A stretch of DNA of 64,000 nt from positions 8,031,001 to 8,095,000 of the forward strand of contig OZ020305.1 of the NCBI GenBank assembly GCA_963971305.1. The letters run 5' to 3'. The notes under the pieces are model-generated. The model was given only the letters and a program-made list of their open reading frames with translations. It did no database searches and had not been told where the DNA came from. Origin of the DNA: Arcuatula senhousia. Its lineage: Eukaryota > Mollusca > Bivalvia > Mytilida > Mytilidae. Each line of letters starts with the position of its first letter. Position 1 is the stretch's first letter. Shown here one piece after another: positions 27,301-34,306 of this stretch. A program made the position numbers and the translations under genes.

Positions 27301-30300
27301 TTTAGAAAATCTCATTCATTATGTGACAGTGACATAATCAAATTCTGCAAAAATGGCATTTTTGTTAAAAAAAAAAAAGTGTTAAAATCAACAAAATTTT
27401 GACAAGTTTGTAGCTAAATTTACTATGAGCCACACAGAGTACCACAAAGTTATATTTGTGGTTAGTTTCTGCATTGAAAAGGATCAGTTACACAAATTAT
27501 TGTAGTGGTACTCTGTGTGGCTCATAGTGAAATATGCCCCCCCCCCCAAATTGAGAGCGATTATATAATGGATACATGGACCTCATTTTCATGGTCAAAG
27601 GGGGACAACTGCCACAAAAAAAGTTGCTGGGTAATCAAATTGACACTTGCTCAAATTATTAGTAATATAAACATTTAGTATAAATTTCATAAACATTGAT
27701 TGAGAATTGTAGGTGTGAGAGTGCTTTCAAAAGTGAAATGGATACATGGACCTCATTTTCATTGTCAAAGAGGGACAACTTTCACTAAATAGTCACACTG
27801 TTCCCAAATTTGAATTTGTCCAAGCTATTAGTATTAAAACATTATTTATAAATTTCACAAACATCCATTGTCAGAGAATTGTAGGCATGAGAGAGCTTAC
27901 AAAAGTGTGACAGAAACACTCACAGATGCCCAGCATTTCTATGTCATGGCGGGGGACAAAAACAAAACAGGGATGGTAAATAAGTTATTCCATCACATCA
28001 GGCAGAGTAACTGCAAAATTAATGGTAAATTTGCTTCAAAAGAAAATTTAGAAATCAGTTAAAACTTACAACTGCTAAATTCTTTGGTTCATATTCTGAA
28101 CAAACTTCTTTATCCTGAAAGAAAGATAAGGACAATAAATAAAAAGATCTTCAACTTAACATATAGTGTAATTTTGCATTGAAGACCACAACCCATATCT
28201 ATCATAGTTTTGGTGTTCCTGAAATGTTGGGTTCCTGCAATTGTGTATTTTTTTAAACAGTTTAATATCAAGAAATCTGAAAACAATTTCAATTTCACAT
28301 GTTTCAATTGGATTTACAGTAATTGAATTGGGATTTTAACGTCATCTTATCACATATTCATGGGTTACAGAAATGTAGTACCTGAACATTAAGGATTAGT
28401 CTTTAGTTTGACTTCTAATGCATGAAGTACCATGGTCCTTGAATTGCCCTGTGGAGTATGCTTTGGAATCTATAGAATTACCTGAACATTTAGGATAGGA
28501 CAAGTCTCTAGTTTGACTTCTGATAGAACCATGGTCCCAGAATTGCCATGCACAGCCATCTTATCTAAGCACGATTCACATTCCAGCAGAAGTTTTATTG
28601 TATTTCGAGGCAAATCTGGGTTGGGATCATCTCGCCTAAGTTTCTCTATCTAAAAAAAAGAAACATTTTTTTATGATATATACACTGAGAACACAAAAAT
28701 AAAAGTGTGTAGATGGAGAAGGACAGGTTATGCTCTGCAGAGACAGCAACAGCTATGTGAAACTAAATACATTTGTACTAGACTGGGCAACAGATCAATT
28801 AAGAACCATCAAGAAGGAAATAAAATGAAAATACCGGTAAGTCAGAAATGTTGTCAAATTTCAAAGTTCAAAGGGCCATAACTCCCACAAATTTTGCGCA
28901 TAAAAACTTCCTTGTAATTTGCAAAACTACATATGGTGTACTTTGTGAATACAAAGTTAAGTTAAAGTCTATTTTGTTGCCTCCACAAGATGATAAATCA
29001 GGGATTTCAGCAAATTCATAAAAGGGCAATAGCTCCCACAAAAATTTTCGGAACATATGCACAACTTTAAAAATGGTATACATTCGTACTTCTTGCATAC
29101 CAAGGTTTGTTAATTTCTGTTCAGTTGTTTTAGAACAGTTGCGTCAAAAACTGTAATCACAGAGAGAAAGACTGACAAATGGTGCAATCAAATTCAAAAA
29201 CTTCTATAACTTCATTGTGTGGAAAATAAAAAAAACTTTTAACTGGTCTTTGTAGCAGCTCCATTGAGCCATCAAACTCTATAAAAGGATCTTTAACTTG
29301 TATGACATGCATCAGGGATTAGTCTTTGCATACCGTACACAGGACAAGGTCTATATACCCGGTAACAGTTTAAGATCAAATGGGGATGCAACTGACTAAC
29401 TAAGTCTAGACTCTTGACTATTTCTTTCATTAATCCAGGAGTGACCAAGACTTACAAATTGTACAGTATATATATGTTACAGTAAAAGTGTATAATTAGG
29501 AATTATACATAATTCCTGAAATTTTCAGTAAATATGTATAATTACTGGCATCATTAGTTATTATACATAATAACTGAACTTTTCAGGAATTATGCATAAT
29601 TACTAAAATATTGAGCAGTAATTATGTATAATTCCTAAAGACTTATGAAATAGAATAAAATTTATTTGTTTAAAAAACTTGCCAAGCAAAGCAGAATAAG
29701 CACAACACTTTAAATTTAACAGAATTTTAACCTCTTTAGATTACACATATTCATTATTCATACTGGATTTGAAAATTTCTCCACTTCTCATTGTGCAAGT
29801 GCGACACAATTATATTTAAGGATATGTTTAGATGGCAACACATTGCACATTTAACCGCCTCTTCATCGAGAATGTGTGTTTGTTTCAAACCTGTTTTACC
29901 AAAACATTCACATTTTGTGACCCTTTCATTTTTTTTTTACGGAAAGTCACAAATTAAAAAGATATTGAATTATTCTAACAAATCAAATATAAGTCAGATA
30001 ACATGTAACATTAACTATAAGTGAATAGGTATACTGGTAATTGATAAAACATAAAGTGCACAGAGAGACTCCAGAAGCAAAGTAGAACCCTGTAATACTA
30101 CCCAAAATACACACAAGTCATATAAACAGTTGCCCAAGATATTGACCTTTACCAAAGTTGTTGAATGCTAAAAACATTAGATCCTGCAGTCTGAGCTTTA
30201 TATTTTTTGACACACTTTGTAATAGAATAAGAAACAGTAATTTAAACAGAAAATAAATAAAGACTAATTTTTAGCACTTTTTTTCCTCTGACTTAAATTT

Positions 30301-31982
30301 AGCAAAATATCTTGTTATGATGACAATTTACTTTTTTACATTTTTGTCAAATCACACATTTAAGTTTTACCTCTAGATTAATTGAAATTGACTGTTTTAT
30401 TATTATTTTATTACGGCCCCGCATCTATAGTTGGGGGGTCAATTGTTTAATCCATGTCCATCTGTCCGTCCTTCAGTCACGCAAGTTTTCCTGATTTTAT
30501 TTCCACTTGCTTGCATATATTGAGCTGAATTTTTCCATACATTGTGGCCATTTGCGGGGCATCATCTGCTTTTTACAGACACAAACACCTGGCAAATATT
30601 ATATACTTGGCAGCTGGGGCTTTACCATTTCCAATTTCATTTTGGTTTTAAGATTAGTTGACCATATCAAAAAATATCAAAATACGATATAAAAAAGAGA
30701 ATTAATGAGAAAGTGAATTAAACCAATCCAAGTTATTTCAAAGTATTAACTTTATAAAATTTGTTTAAAGAGATTGATAATTTCTACAGTTATAGTACAA
30801 ATGTATTATAATGCTTGTGCTTTTTTCTACAAATTAACTAAAATCAAATCAGTAAATTTGTATAAAAACTTCTTTAAAAATCAGTAATTATGTATAATTA
30901 CTGGTCAGAATTAGGAATTATATATATCTCCTAACCCATTTAGTAATTATACATATTTACTGAAATTTCAGGAATTATGTATAATTCCTAATTATACACT
31001 TTTACTGTAACATATACATGTAGTATATAGACTGCTAAAAAACTTTATGTTAGGGTGGACAGGGAAAACAGTAACATGGAGGAAGTTGCATAACAGAATT
31101 GGGGAATTAATAAAGGACAGACAAGACAAGAGTGTGGGTACAAGGGTGGGGAACAGCTTAAATCTACAGGACTGGATTTGAATGAATTTTATTTAGACCT
31201 TGGGCCAATTGCAGAATGGCAAGCAGCGCCTATTGGCCTCATTGAGGGCTGCTGGCGGTTTGCCATTGGGGTTTTTCTAAATTACCATTTGTTATGACAG
31301 CTGTGTCGCATACAGTTATTCCACATCTCATTACTTTCTACATATTCAGAAATTGTGGGGTAAAAGTGGCCAAAGCGTGGAAAGGGGAATTAAGGGGACT
31401 TGAGGTGTGGTTAAAGGGTTGAGGGTGTTTTTTTTTTAATGTATCACTGCAATGACTGGGCACATAACTTGATCAAATTCTAAATTTGGGAAATCTACAT
31501 ATATCAATTAATGTAAAGTTATTGAATTCAACATTCAAACTTTATAGACAGAAGCCTGTTTTTCGGTCATATGTTTTTTGTACCAGCATTGTGTAACATG
31601 TCTAACAAAGATTTGAAATAAAATTGAAATACTTGGGGAGAGTCAGTCTAAGAAATTACTAATTTATTTCTGCACTTATACATGTTTAAACATTAAATTA
31701 ATAACTGTTCACACACAAAATATCACTGGATATCAAAACAAAGGTAATAAAGAGATATTTATTTGTGAAAACATGGCAATTGCTTCAAGAAAAAGAAAAT
31801 ACAACCATTTGCCTGTCATCAAATTGGACTAAAAAATAAAAAATTCTACAAAAATCAAGTATCAAATAAAAATAAACAAATACAAATTATGCAAAACTTA
31901 CAATAGCGATAAGATGTCCCAAAGTTCTATAAATAGGTTTGACGTGACAATCGTCATCGTCTTCAGAATGACACAGTTCCAT
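3245..31982 (-). CDS. JAKMIP: JAKMIP-like coiled-coil protein gene, 11 exons seen, 3' end not found
   Basis: Spliced minus-strand gene encoding at least 395 residues. Exon order: 31902-31982, 28482-28649, 28070-28114, 25511-25651, 23276-23446, 22804-22875, 22018-22134, 7893-8021, 6839-6922, 4492-4557, 3245-3355. Each has an AG acceptor and GT donor, stays open in the same frame and is a multiple of 3 long. Identification rests on collinear resemblance to vertebrate JAKMIP proteins as I remember them: a Lys-rich RIELLQHRKKQKRLHRSL stretch, an acidic-serine block with ETFFGYEEDSIDSS, a QRLHNILQKYCGTNTMDPER segment, and a coiled coil ending IEDLEFRLEE. Known family members bind microtubules and Janus kinases and take part in GABA-B receptor transport; the function here is inferred. 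The N-terminal 100 residues do not resemble the vertebrate N-terminus. The conserved C-terminal coiled-coil domain is not seen and should lie further left. No database search was possible. Confidence 0.75.
4110..4255 (+). repeat. Dispersed repeat copy, TTATTCCACATCTCA family
   Basis: Shares its 3' block GTGTCGCGTACACTTATTCC and a diverged upstream part (GGCCAATGCAAGACGG) with copies at 25026-25175 and 31195-31345; a fourth copy near 19605-19740 shares only the 3' block. The rest of the intron (3356-4491) shows nothing else I recognise. Confidence 0.6.
4492..4557 (-). CDS. JAKMIP: JAKMIP-like exon 10
   Basis: 22 codons (EISKLKTDVKDLRKSDRQMK), phase 0, acceptor TTTTCAG, donor GTAATT. Coiled-coil composition. 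Confidence 0.6.
4558..5804. other. Intron 9, nothing recognised
   Basis: AT-rich intron sequence with no exon-like segment. The short open frames on the minus strand around 5233-5500 overlap each other in different frames, have no splice-site support and match no family known to me. Confidence 0.4.
5805..6298. mobile_element. Non-autonomous element with internal tandem repeats
   Basis: Starts near an ATGC plus poly-C run and ends TGAGGGCATAAAAT, a weak inverted pair. Inside are three diverged units (5820-5930, 5931-6090, 6091-6215), each with GGAAGTAGAAG, TTTCAAAT and GACAGAAAT or related blocks. The same end block (GACATGAGTAAAACTT, then GGGCATAAA or similar) occurs at 21740-21795, and related unit pieces occur at 21640-21740 and 22920-23070. 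Confidence 0.55.
6839..6922 (-). CDS. JAKMIP: JAKMIP-like exon 9
   Basis: 28 codons (CQQLESDLFEATCTIENLRS), phase 0, acceptor TTTTTAAG, donor GTATTA. It matches the short coiled segment that follows the DPER region in JAKMIP proteins. Confidence 0.65.
7409..7840 (-). pseudogene. Tandem partial copies of exon 8
   Basis: Two copies (7752-7840 and 7613-7700) repeat the last two thirds of exon 8 plus its GT donor, about 140 bp apart, and read without a stop through the KYCGTNTMDPERHFK segment. Two worse copies follow at 7495-7552 and 7409-7448. The first 14 codons and the normal acceptor are missing in all of them. They look like local slippage duplications of exon plus flanking intron. Whether the retained donors are ever used cannot be told from sequence. 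Confidence 0.7.
7893..8021 (-). CDS. JAKMIP: JAKMIP-like exon 8
   Basis: 43 codons from a TTTTTCAG acceptor to a GTAATG donor, encoding coiled coil and the segment NTMDPERHFK. In vertebrate JAKMIPs the equivalent position carries a short DAERE-type motif. Two good and two poor partial copies of its 3' part lie immediately downstream in the intron. Confidence 0.75.
8022..9205. other. Part of the 14-kb intron 7, low-complexity patches
   Basis: No exon or element end recognised. Short G-rich and C-rich patches occur at 8828-8837, 8930-8937 and 9030-9036. Confidence 0.4.
9206..9781. mobile_element. MITE-like DNA element, 576 bp
   Basis: The ends form an imperfect inverted repeat of about 28 bp: left AAAAGGATCAGAGCCACGAA, right reverse complement AAAAGGAGTAAAGCCACAAA. 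There is no transposase frame inside. A lone copy of the right end occurs at 19607-19637. No target duplication could be seen. Confidence 0.6.
10087..15860. repeat. 2769-bp tandem duplication, two full units plus 236 bp of a third
   Basis: Units are 10087-12855 and 12856-15624, with a partial third at 15625-15860. Everywhere I compared them they are base-identical. Each unit also contains an older diverged internal duplication (about 11040-11810 against 11830-12610), seen in the shared blocks AAAGCATGGCTAATA and GGTCTATTATCAAATAACAA. Short open frames of 60-110 codons repeat with the unit but show no family motif; those at 12281-12469 and 12627-12899 may be debris of a transposon protein. The whole block lies inside intron 7 of the JAKMIP-like gene. 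Confidence 0.85.
16011..17413. mobile_element. TIR element with ATACGACCGCAA ends and internal repeats
   Basis: Perfect 12-bp terminal inverted repeats, ATACGACCGCAA at 16011-16022 and its complement at 17402-17413. Near the left end is a GTC trinucleotide microsatellite (16053-16087). The interior has tandem pieces: GTCGAAGTTGTCAGA with CCCCTTATAGGGG at about 16533 and 16697, and three GAATTAATTTTTGYGACC-type units between 16820 and 17200 with GGGGCCAAAAGGGGCC spacers. No transposase. Short open frames inside are not genes. Confidence 0.7.
16053..16087. repeat. GTC trinucleotide microsatellite
   Basis: Imperfect GTC/GTT run close to the left end of the surrounding TIR element. Confidence 0.8.
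17965..19035. mobile_element. TGTCTCGCCTGC-type TIR element with 174-bp internal repeats
   Basis: 12-bp TIRs TGTCTCGCCTGC at 17965-17976 and the perfect complement at 19024-19035. The core is five tandem units with an exact 174-bp period (GACATATGCATACC or variant at 18177, 18351, 18525, 18699, 18873), then a CCG trinucleotide run (18959-18992) next to the right end. Because 174 is a multiple of 3, a 237-codon open frame (18159-18872) runs through the repeats; it is a by-product, not a gene. Confidence 0.75.
19605..19740 (+). repeat. Fused repeat ends: MITE end plus TTATTCCACATCTCA family
   Basis: The right end of the 9206-9781 MITE type (AATAGGGCCTTTGTGGCTTT) is followed within about 90 bp by the GTCGCGTACACTTATTCCAC block of the dispersed family seen at 4110, 25026 and 31195. 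Confidence 0.55.
19989..20984. other. Intron sequence, nothing recognised
   Basis: No exon or element boundary seen. A short inverted pair, GCGAGCATAGCT near 20431 and AGCTATGCTCGC near 20945, may mark the ends of an old element of about 520 bp, but the interior gives no support. Confidence 0.3.
20985..21795. repeat. Degenerate tandem repeats, about 200-bp unit
   Basis: Three diverged units share TCCCATAACTCCTA, TCAAATCAAAATG, ATCATGACAAA and CCTCAGAGGAG-type blocks (about 20990-21180, 21230-21430, 21440-21610). They run into a copy of the GGAAGTAGAAG/GGGCATAAA family at 21640-21795. No coding sequence. Confidence 0.55.
22018..22134 (-). CDS. JAKMIP: JAKMIP-like exon 7, acidic-serine block with ETFFG motif
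   Basis: 39 codons containing ETFFGYEEDSIDSSETSS, the single most diagnostic segment for the family. The serine and acidic residues suggest a phosphorylated flexible linker between coiled coils (inference). The intron that follows is about 14 kb and holds most of the repeats of this region. Confidence 0.75.
22555..22760 (+). repeat. Dispersed repeat, GTGTGCTATAGCA family
   Basis: Contains GGTGTGCTATAGCA, CGCTTACTCTTCC and TTTCTTCGTGCTGTT in order. The same blocks occur in reverse orientation at 58735-58945, so this is an interspersed family. It lies next to exon 6 of the JAKMIP-like gene. Confidence 0.55.
22804..22875 (-). CDS. JAKMIP: JAKMIP-like exon 6, basic linker
   Basis: 24 codons with a strongly basic core (HRKKQKRLHRS). 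In vertebrate JAKMIPs a similar basic stretch comes just before the ETFFG block, as here. Acceptor TTTTAG, donor GTAAGA. Confidence 0.72.
23276..23446 (-). CDS. JAKMIP: JAKMIP-like exon 5
   Basis: 57 codons of uninterrupted coiled coil (KLQELEKLRQELTVQNKA), acceptor ACTAG, donor GTAAGA. It is the longest exon seen and the best coiled-coil heptads in the gene lie here. Confidence 0.72.
23572..24235 (-). mobile_element. tRNA-derived SINE, interrupted by a TTAA-type MITE
   Basis: On the minus strand a box-A-like TGGTCTAAGGCG (24211-24222) and a box-B-like GTTTGAGTCC (23754-23763) would be about 60 bp apart without the inserted MITE, as in tRNA-Leu type promoters. The body follows with GGTTTCCTCCACC-type blocks and GGGCGTTAAACACCA, ending in a CA microsatellite (23577-23592). 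These body blocks are common in mollusc SINEs. The head is split at 23816-24205. Confidence 0.6.
23820..24201. mobile_element. piggyBac-type MITE with TTAA target duplication
   Basis: 382 bp with 12-bp perfect TIRs GGATGGTCACTC (23820-23831) and complement (24190-24201), flanked on both sides by TTAA (23816-23819 and 24202-24205). A subterminal inverted pair around CTCCTCTAGA (about 23970 and 24150) adds a foldback structure. No transposase. TTAA duplication is the hallmark of piggyBac-mobilised elements. Confidence 0.75.
24236..25025. other. Intron sequence with an old repeat at the left
   Basis: 24240-24480 is moderately GC-rich, with a short palindromic stretch around GGCTGGACGACCCATGGC and a weak tRNA-like segment on the minus strand (GTGGCTGACTGATGGG). 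I could not define ends. The remainder shows nothing. Confidence 0.3.
25026..25175 (+). repeat. Dispersed repeat copy, TTATTCCACATCTCA family
   Basis: Aligns with 31195-31345 over GGCCAATTGCAGAAYGGC, GGCTGCTGGCGG, TTTTTCTAAATT and TTATTCCACATCTCATTA. Moderate divergence suggests an old family. Confidence 0.65.
25511..25651 (-). CDS. JAKMIP: JAKMIP-like exon 4, start of the coiled coil
   Basis: 47 codons, Lys/Glu/Asn-rich with heptad-like leucine spacing (KLKNCEQKLKNF and ELSDNLQIITK). It resembles the central coiled coil of JAKMIP with its repeated asparagine-lysine pairs. Acceptor TTACAG, donor GTAATT. Confidence 0.7.
25850..26215. repeat. Tandem repeat family with GAGAATTGTAGGCGTGAGAG
   Basis: About two diverged units of roughly 170 bp with GAATTGTAGGCGTGAGAG, GGATACATGG and CTCATTTTCATGGTCAAAG. 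Related units lie at 27545-27905, on the other side of the 26270-27225 element and a hairpin, so one older array may have been split by insertions. Confidence 0.55.
26270..27225. mobile_element. TGTCTCGCCTGC-type TIR element with 182-bp internal repeats
   Basis: TIRs TGTCTCGCCTGC (26270-26281) and GCAGGCAAGACA (27214-27225), one mismatch. The core has about five units of near 182 bp (GTCTGTATA or variant near 26342, 26524, 26709, 26891, 27073) and a short GCCGCC patch by the right end. It shares ends with the 17965-19035 element, but the tandem unit is different in length and sequence. Open frames inside are not genes. Confidence 0.7.
27422..27528. repeat. Perfect 24-bp inverted repeat (hairpin)
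   Basis: Arms 27422-27445 and 27505-27528 are exact complements around a 59-base loop (core CTATGAGCCACACAGAGTAC). It may be a very small MITE; AAAT on both sides could be a target duplication. Confidence 0.75.
27545..27905. repeat. Tandem repeat family, second block
   Basis: Continuation of the 25850-26215 family: GGATACATGGACCTCATTTTC occurs twice about 173 bp apart, each unit with GAATTGTAGG. It ends just before exon 3. Confidence 0.55.
28070..28114 (-). CDS. JAKMIP: JAKMIP-like exon 3
   Basis: A 15-codon micro-exon (DKEVCSEYEPKNLAV) with a clean TTTCAG acceptor and a consensus GTAAGT donor. It keeps phase 0 between exon 2 and the coiled-coil exon 4. Because of its size it is a candidate for alternative inclusion. 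Confidence 0.6.
28381..28455 (-). pseudogene. Decayed partial copy of exon 2
   Basis: This stretch repeats the last third of exon 2 with many substitutions. It starts with the same block as the exon's donor end and keeps the segments matching the exon's VKLET and GTMV codons. The reading frame is broken and no acceptor is visible, so it looks like a local duplication that decayed. Confidence 0.6.
28482..28649 (-). CDS. JAKMIP: JAKMIP-like exon 2
   Basis: 56 codons, phase 0 at both ends, acceptor after a long T run, donor GTAATT. It encodes a non-coiled-coil helical stretch including NTIKLLLECESCLDKM. I do not recognise this part from vertebrate JAKMIP proteins, so it may be a lineage-specific N-terminal region. 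A decayed copy of its 3' half lies just downstream in the intron (28381-28455). Confidence 0.65.
28650..29474. other. Intron 1, left part, nothing recognised
   Basis: Contains short repeated phrases (GGGCCATAACTCCCACAAA and a second AGCTCCCACAAA copy near 29030), as in the degenerate repeats of intron 6-7. No exon seen. Confidence 0.35.
29475..31012. mobile_element. 1538-bp TIR element with palindrome-built 162-bp ends
   Basis: Terminal inverted repeats 29475-29636 and 30851-31012, nearly perfect over the outer 70 bp (start TGTTACAGTAAAAGTGTATA), flanked by TATA on both sides (29471-29474 and 31013-31016). Each TIR holds five 20-bp near-palindromes of the type AGGAATTATACATAATTCCT: left at 29498, 29527, 29556, 29585, 29617; right at 30851, 30883, 30913, 30942, 30970. 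Spacing is 28-32 bp. The interior has no transposase frame and contains another repeat at about 30410-30600. Superfamily unknown; a TA or TATA target suggests a cut-and-paste DNA element. Confidence 0.75.
31195..31345 (+). repeat. Dispersed repeat copy, TTATTCCACATCTCA family
   Basis: Near-parallel to 25026-25175 over the full 150 bp, with point differences. Confidence 0.65.
31346..31901. other. Intron 1, right part, nothing recognised
   Basis: AT-rich, no element ends or exon-like segments seen. Confidence 0.4.
31902..31982 (-). CDS. JAKMIP: JAKMIP-like exon 1 with initiator ATG
   Basis: Codes for 27 residues starting MELCHSEDDDD, an acidic N-terminus. ATG is at 31980-31982 and an in-frame TAG lies nine codons upstream, so this is the first usable Met in frame. 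The donor is GTAAGT. A second ATG eight bases upstream opens a different frame. The 5' UTR and promoter are not resolved. Confidence 0.65.
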
Positions 31983-32819
31983 ACCACCATAACAGAGAGA
32001 TGTTGACTACAGCAGAGTCGTGTTCTTACTGACGAAAAATCACAAAGTTTGGCACAAAATCAGATAACCATGGAGAACACAGAGAAAAAAACCTAACCAT
32101 CCTATAAAATAAACATGTTGAGGAATTTGGCAATCAATGCAATGATAAACTTAGAAAACCTGCAGGAAAAAATGTGTGGATTTTTGTTTTGTTAATTAAA
32201 CTAAATTTAACTTACTTAACTGATCAGTTTTCATTATCCCTTTCACTATTTTCAATTTTCACAACAGGAGGTTCTTTAAGGGGTATTTAAGATATGGGTC
32301 TAGACCATATGTTTTTTATGTCATTTATAAATTATTTTTACAGATGATATAAAAATAAACTATTCTACTGAGTTCCAATTACAAATATAACAAAGTCCTT
32401 CGTTTTGCAACTTACAAGTTGCTTATATTTAAAGTAAATTTGTTTATAAACTAACAATTTCCCCTTACATGGCCTCCCAGTGTGAAGATGTCTGGCATGC
32501 AAGTATCTTTACCAGCTGAAGATGATCACAATGATTAAACTCCTTGATTGAAAGTAATTACATAATGTAACTTGACCTAATTTTCTGAGTGGAGAGTCTC
32601 TAAAATCAATTAACTCATCAAAGACAATAAATCAATCAAAAAGTGCTTTATTGATTTGATAAAAAAAATAGAGAGGATAGTGCTAAAATTTCAAATTCAA
32701 GCTTTTTGATTTTTTTAGCTGGAGATTGGACAAAAAAAACAGGAGATTTGCAATGCTCTTCAAAGTTGCATTTCAATGTTGATTTAGGGCACTAGTATGT
32801 CTCAAATGTACCTGGCTTC
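31983..32819. other. 5' flank of the JAKMIP-like gene up to the gap
   Basis: Should hold the 5' UTR and promoter of the minus-strand gene, unless an upstream non-coding exon exists. I see no CpG-rich patch, clear TATA box or open frame. The sequence runs into the assembly gap. Confidence 0.35.
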
Positions 32820-33019
32820 NNNNNNNNNNNNNNNNNNNNNNNNNNNNNNNNNNNNNNNNNNNNNNNNNNNNNNNNNNNNNNNNNNNNNNNNNNNNNNNNN
32901 NNNNNNNNNNNNNNNNNNNNNNNNNNNNNNNNNNNNNNNNNNNNNNNNNNNNNNNNNNNNNNNNNNNNNNNNNNNNNNNNNNNNNNNNNNNNNNNNNNNN
33001 NNNNNNNNNNNNNNNNNNN
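32820..33019. other. Assembly gap of 200 N
   Basis: Exactly 200 N, a typical scaffold-gap placeholder. True distance and order across it are not certain. Confidence 0.99.
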
Positions 33020-33806
33020 AGTGATTAACGTCGAACTGTCAATAGCAAGCTCAGCTCGTAGAGGGCACGAAGAGATCCAAGAGCTCTAAAGCAAGTTCCC
33101 GCAATTTTGCCTAATGCTGATCTCTAACTGAGTTACAGGTGCAGTGTGAATGTTAATTATAATGCTTCTAAAAATATTTTTTTGTGTTTTAAAACATGGA
33201 AGAAATTTTCAAAAAAATAGTTGGGCAAGTATTTACTAGCAATGTAATTTATTTGCACTTTTCAATTATTTTTGAAAATGCCTAATTCATATTATAATTG
33301 GGTCAAATCATGACATTAAACCTTCAATTAACATTTTCACCTGTGTAATTAACATCTTACTAATTGACATATGCCTAAACCACAGGAAAAATAATTGTTT
33401 TATAACTGAACAATTAATATGTCTATAACAAAAAAAAAATTATCAAGTCTTGAAAAAGCTGAAGATCACACAAAAAGTTGGGAGAACAGGAGATGGCCAA
33501 ACAGTCGGAAGATTTGGCTCCTGACTGGAGAATCATATGCAAATTTCAAATGAACAAAACCATAGATCAGTATATTATGCGAGCGAAGCAAAGCTTACTA
33601 ATGACCAGAGTCTGCCATATTGCACGAGACCCAAAATATGATTCTTGAAATAATTTTCTGGTCCGTTTGGATTTTTAGAAGTTTTCAAAAAAGTCTGCAC
33701 ATGCGCAAATGGTGGGAAATACTGTCACATTGTCCCTAATATATTATTTCGCCCAATCAACCCATAGAATGGATTTTATTTTGTTATCTCCACAAGTTTT
33801 TAGGAC
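33020..33806. other. Non-coding, nothing recognised
   Basis: Sequence right of the gap. No repeat copy, exon or RNA gene identified. Confidence 0.4.
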
Positions 33807-33972
33807 AATGCCCAGACCTGTCAAGTGTCACGCAACTTGCGTGAGATTCACGCATCTGGTCAGCAATTTGGCGGCAAATTCCTTTGATGTTTCAAATTTT
33901 TCCTTTGATCTTTCAAATTTTTGGGCAAATCTCACGCAAGCAGCTCATCAAAACTTGACAGCCCTGAATGCC
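33807..33972. mobile_element. 154-bp MITE with 6-bp target duplication
   Basis: Ends CAGACCTGTCAAG (33813-33825) and CTTGACAGCCCTG (33954-33966) are inverted with two mismatches, and a subterminal pair ACTTGCGTGAGATT / AATCTCACGCAAG extends the fold. It is flanked by AATGCC directly on both sides (33807-33812 and 33967-33972). CAG ends recall hAT MITEs, although hAT duplications are usually 8 bp. A 115-codon open frame runs across it by chance. Confidence 0.65.
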
Positions 33973-34306
33973 ATCCCAGCTCAGCCTCAGGTTTTTAAAA
34001 AATATTACAAAATTGTGACTTTTGACGGTTTTGTGAATGGGAGGGATTTTAGGTAAAATACAAATAGTACATGTGAATGTTGCAAAGCAATTAAATGGCA
34101 ATACCCTTCAATTTCTGAGATCATAAAATGTCAGAAAGCTTGTAAATCGAGGGGAATTGTGCTCACAGCAAATCAACACAGAAATCTCAAACCGGATGTT
34201 CCAATACTAAGCTATCCTCTTGTACGGGCGGATATGAGAGGGTGAACCGGAAATTCGGAACAAACTGTCCGCCGGGGGTTCGCTACAAAGGTTTTGTTAT
34301 ATTGTA

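Noticed and set aside
33709..34056. 115-codon plus-strand frame
   Set aside because: It runs straight through a MITE and both its target duplications.
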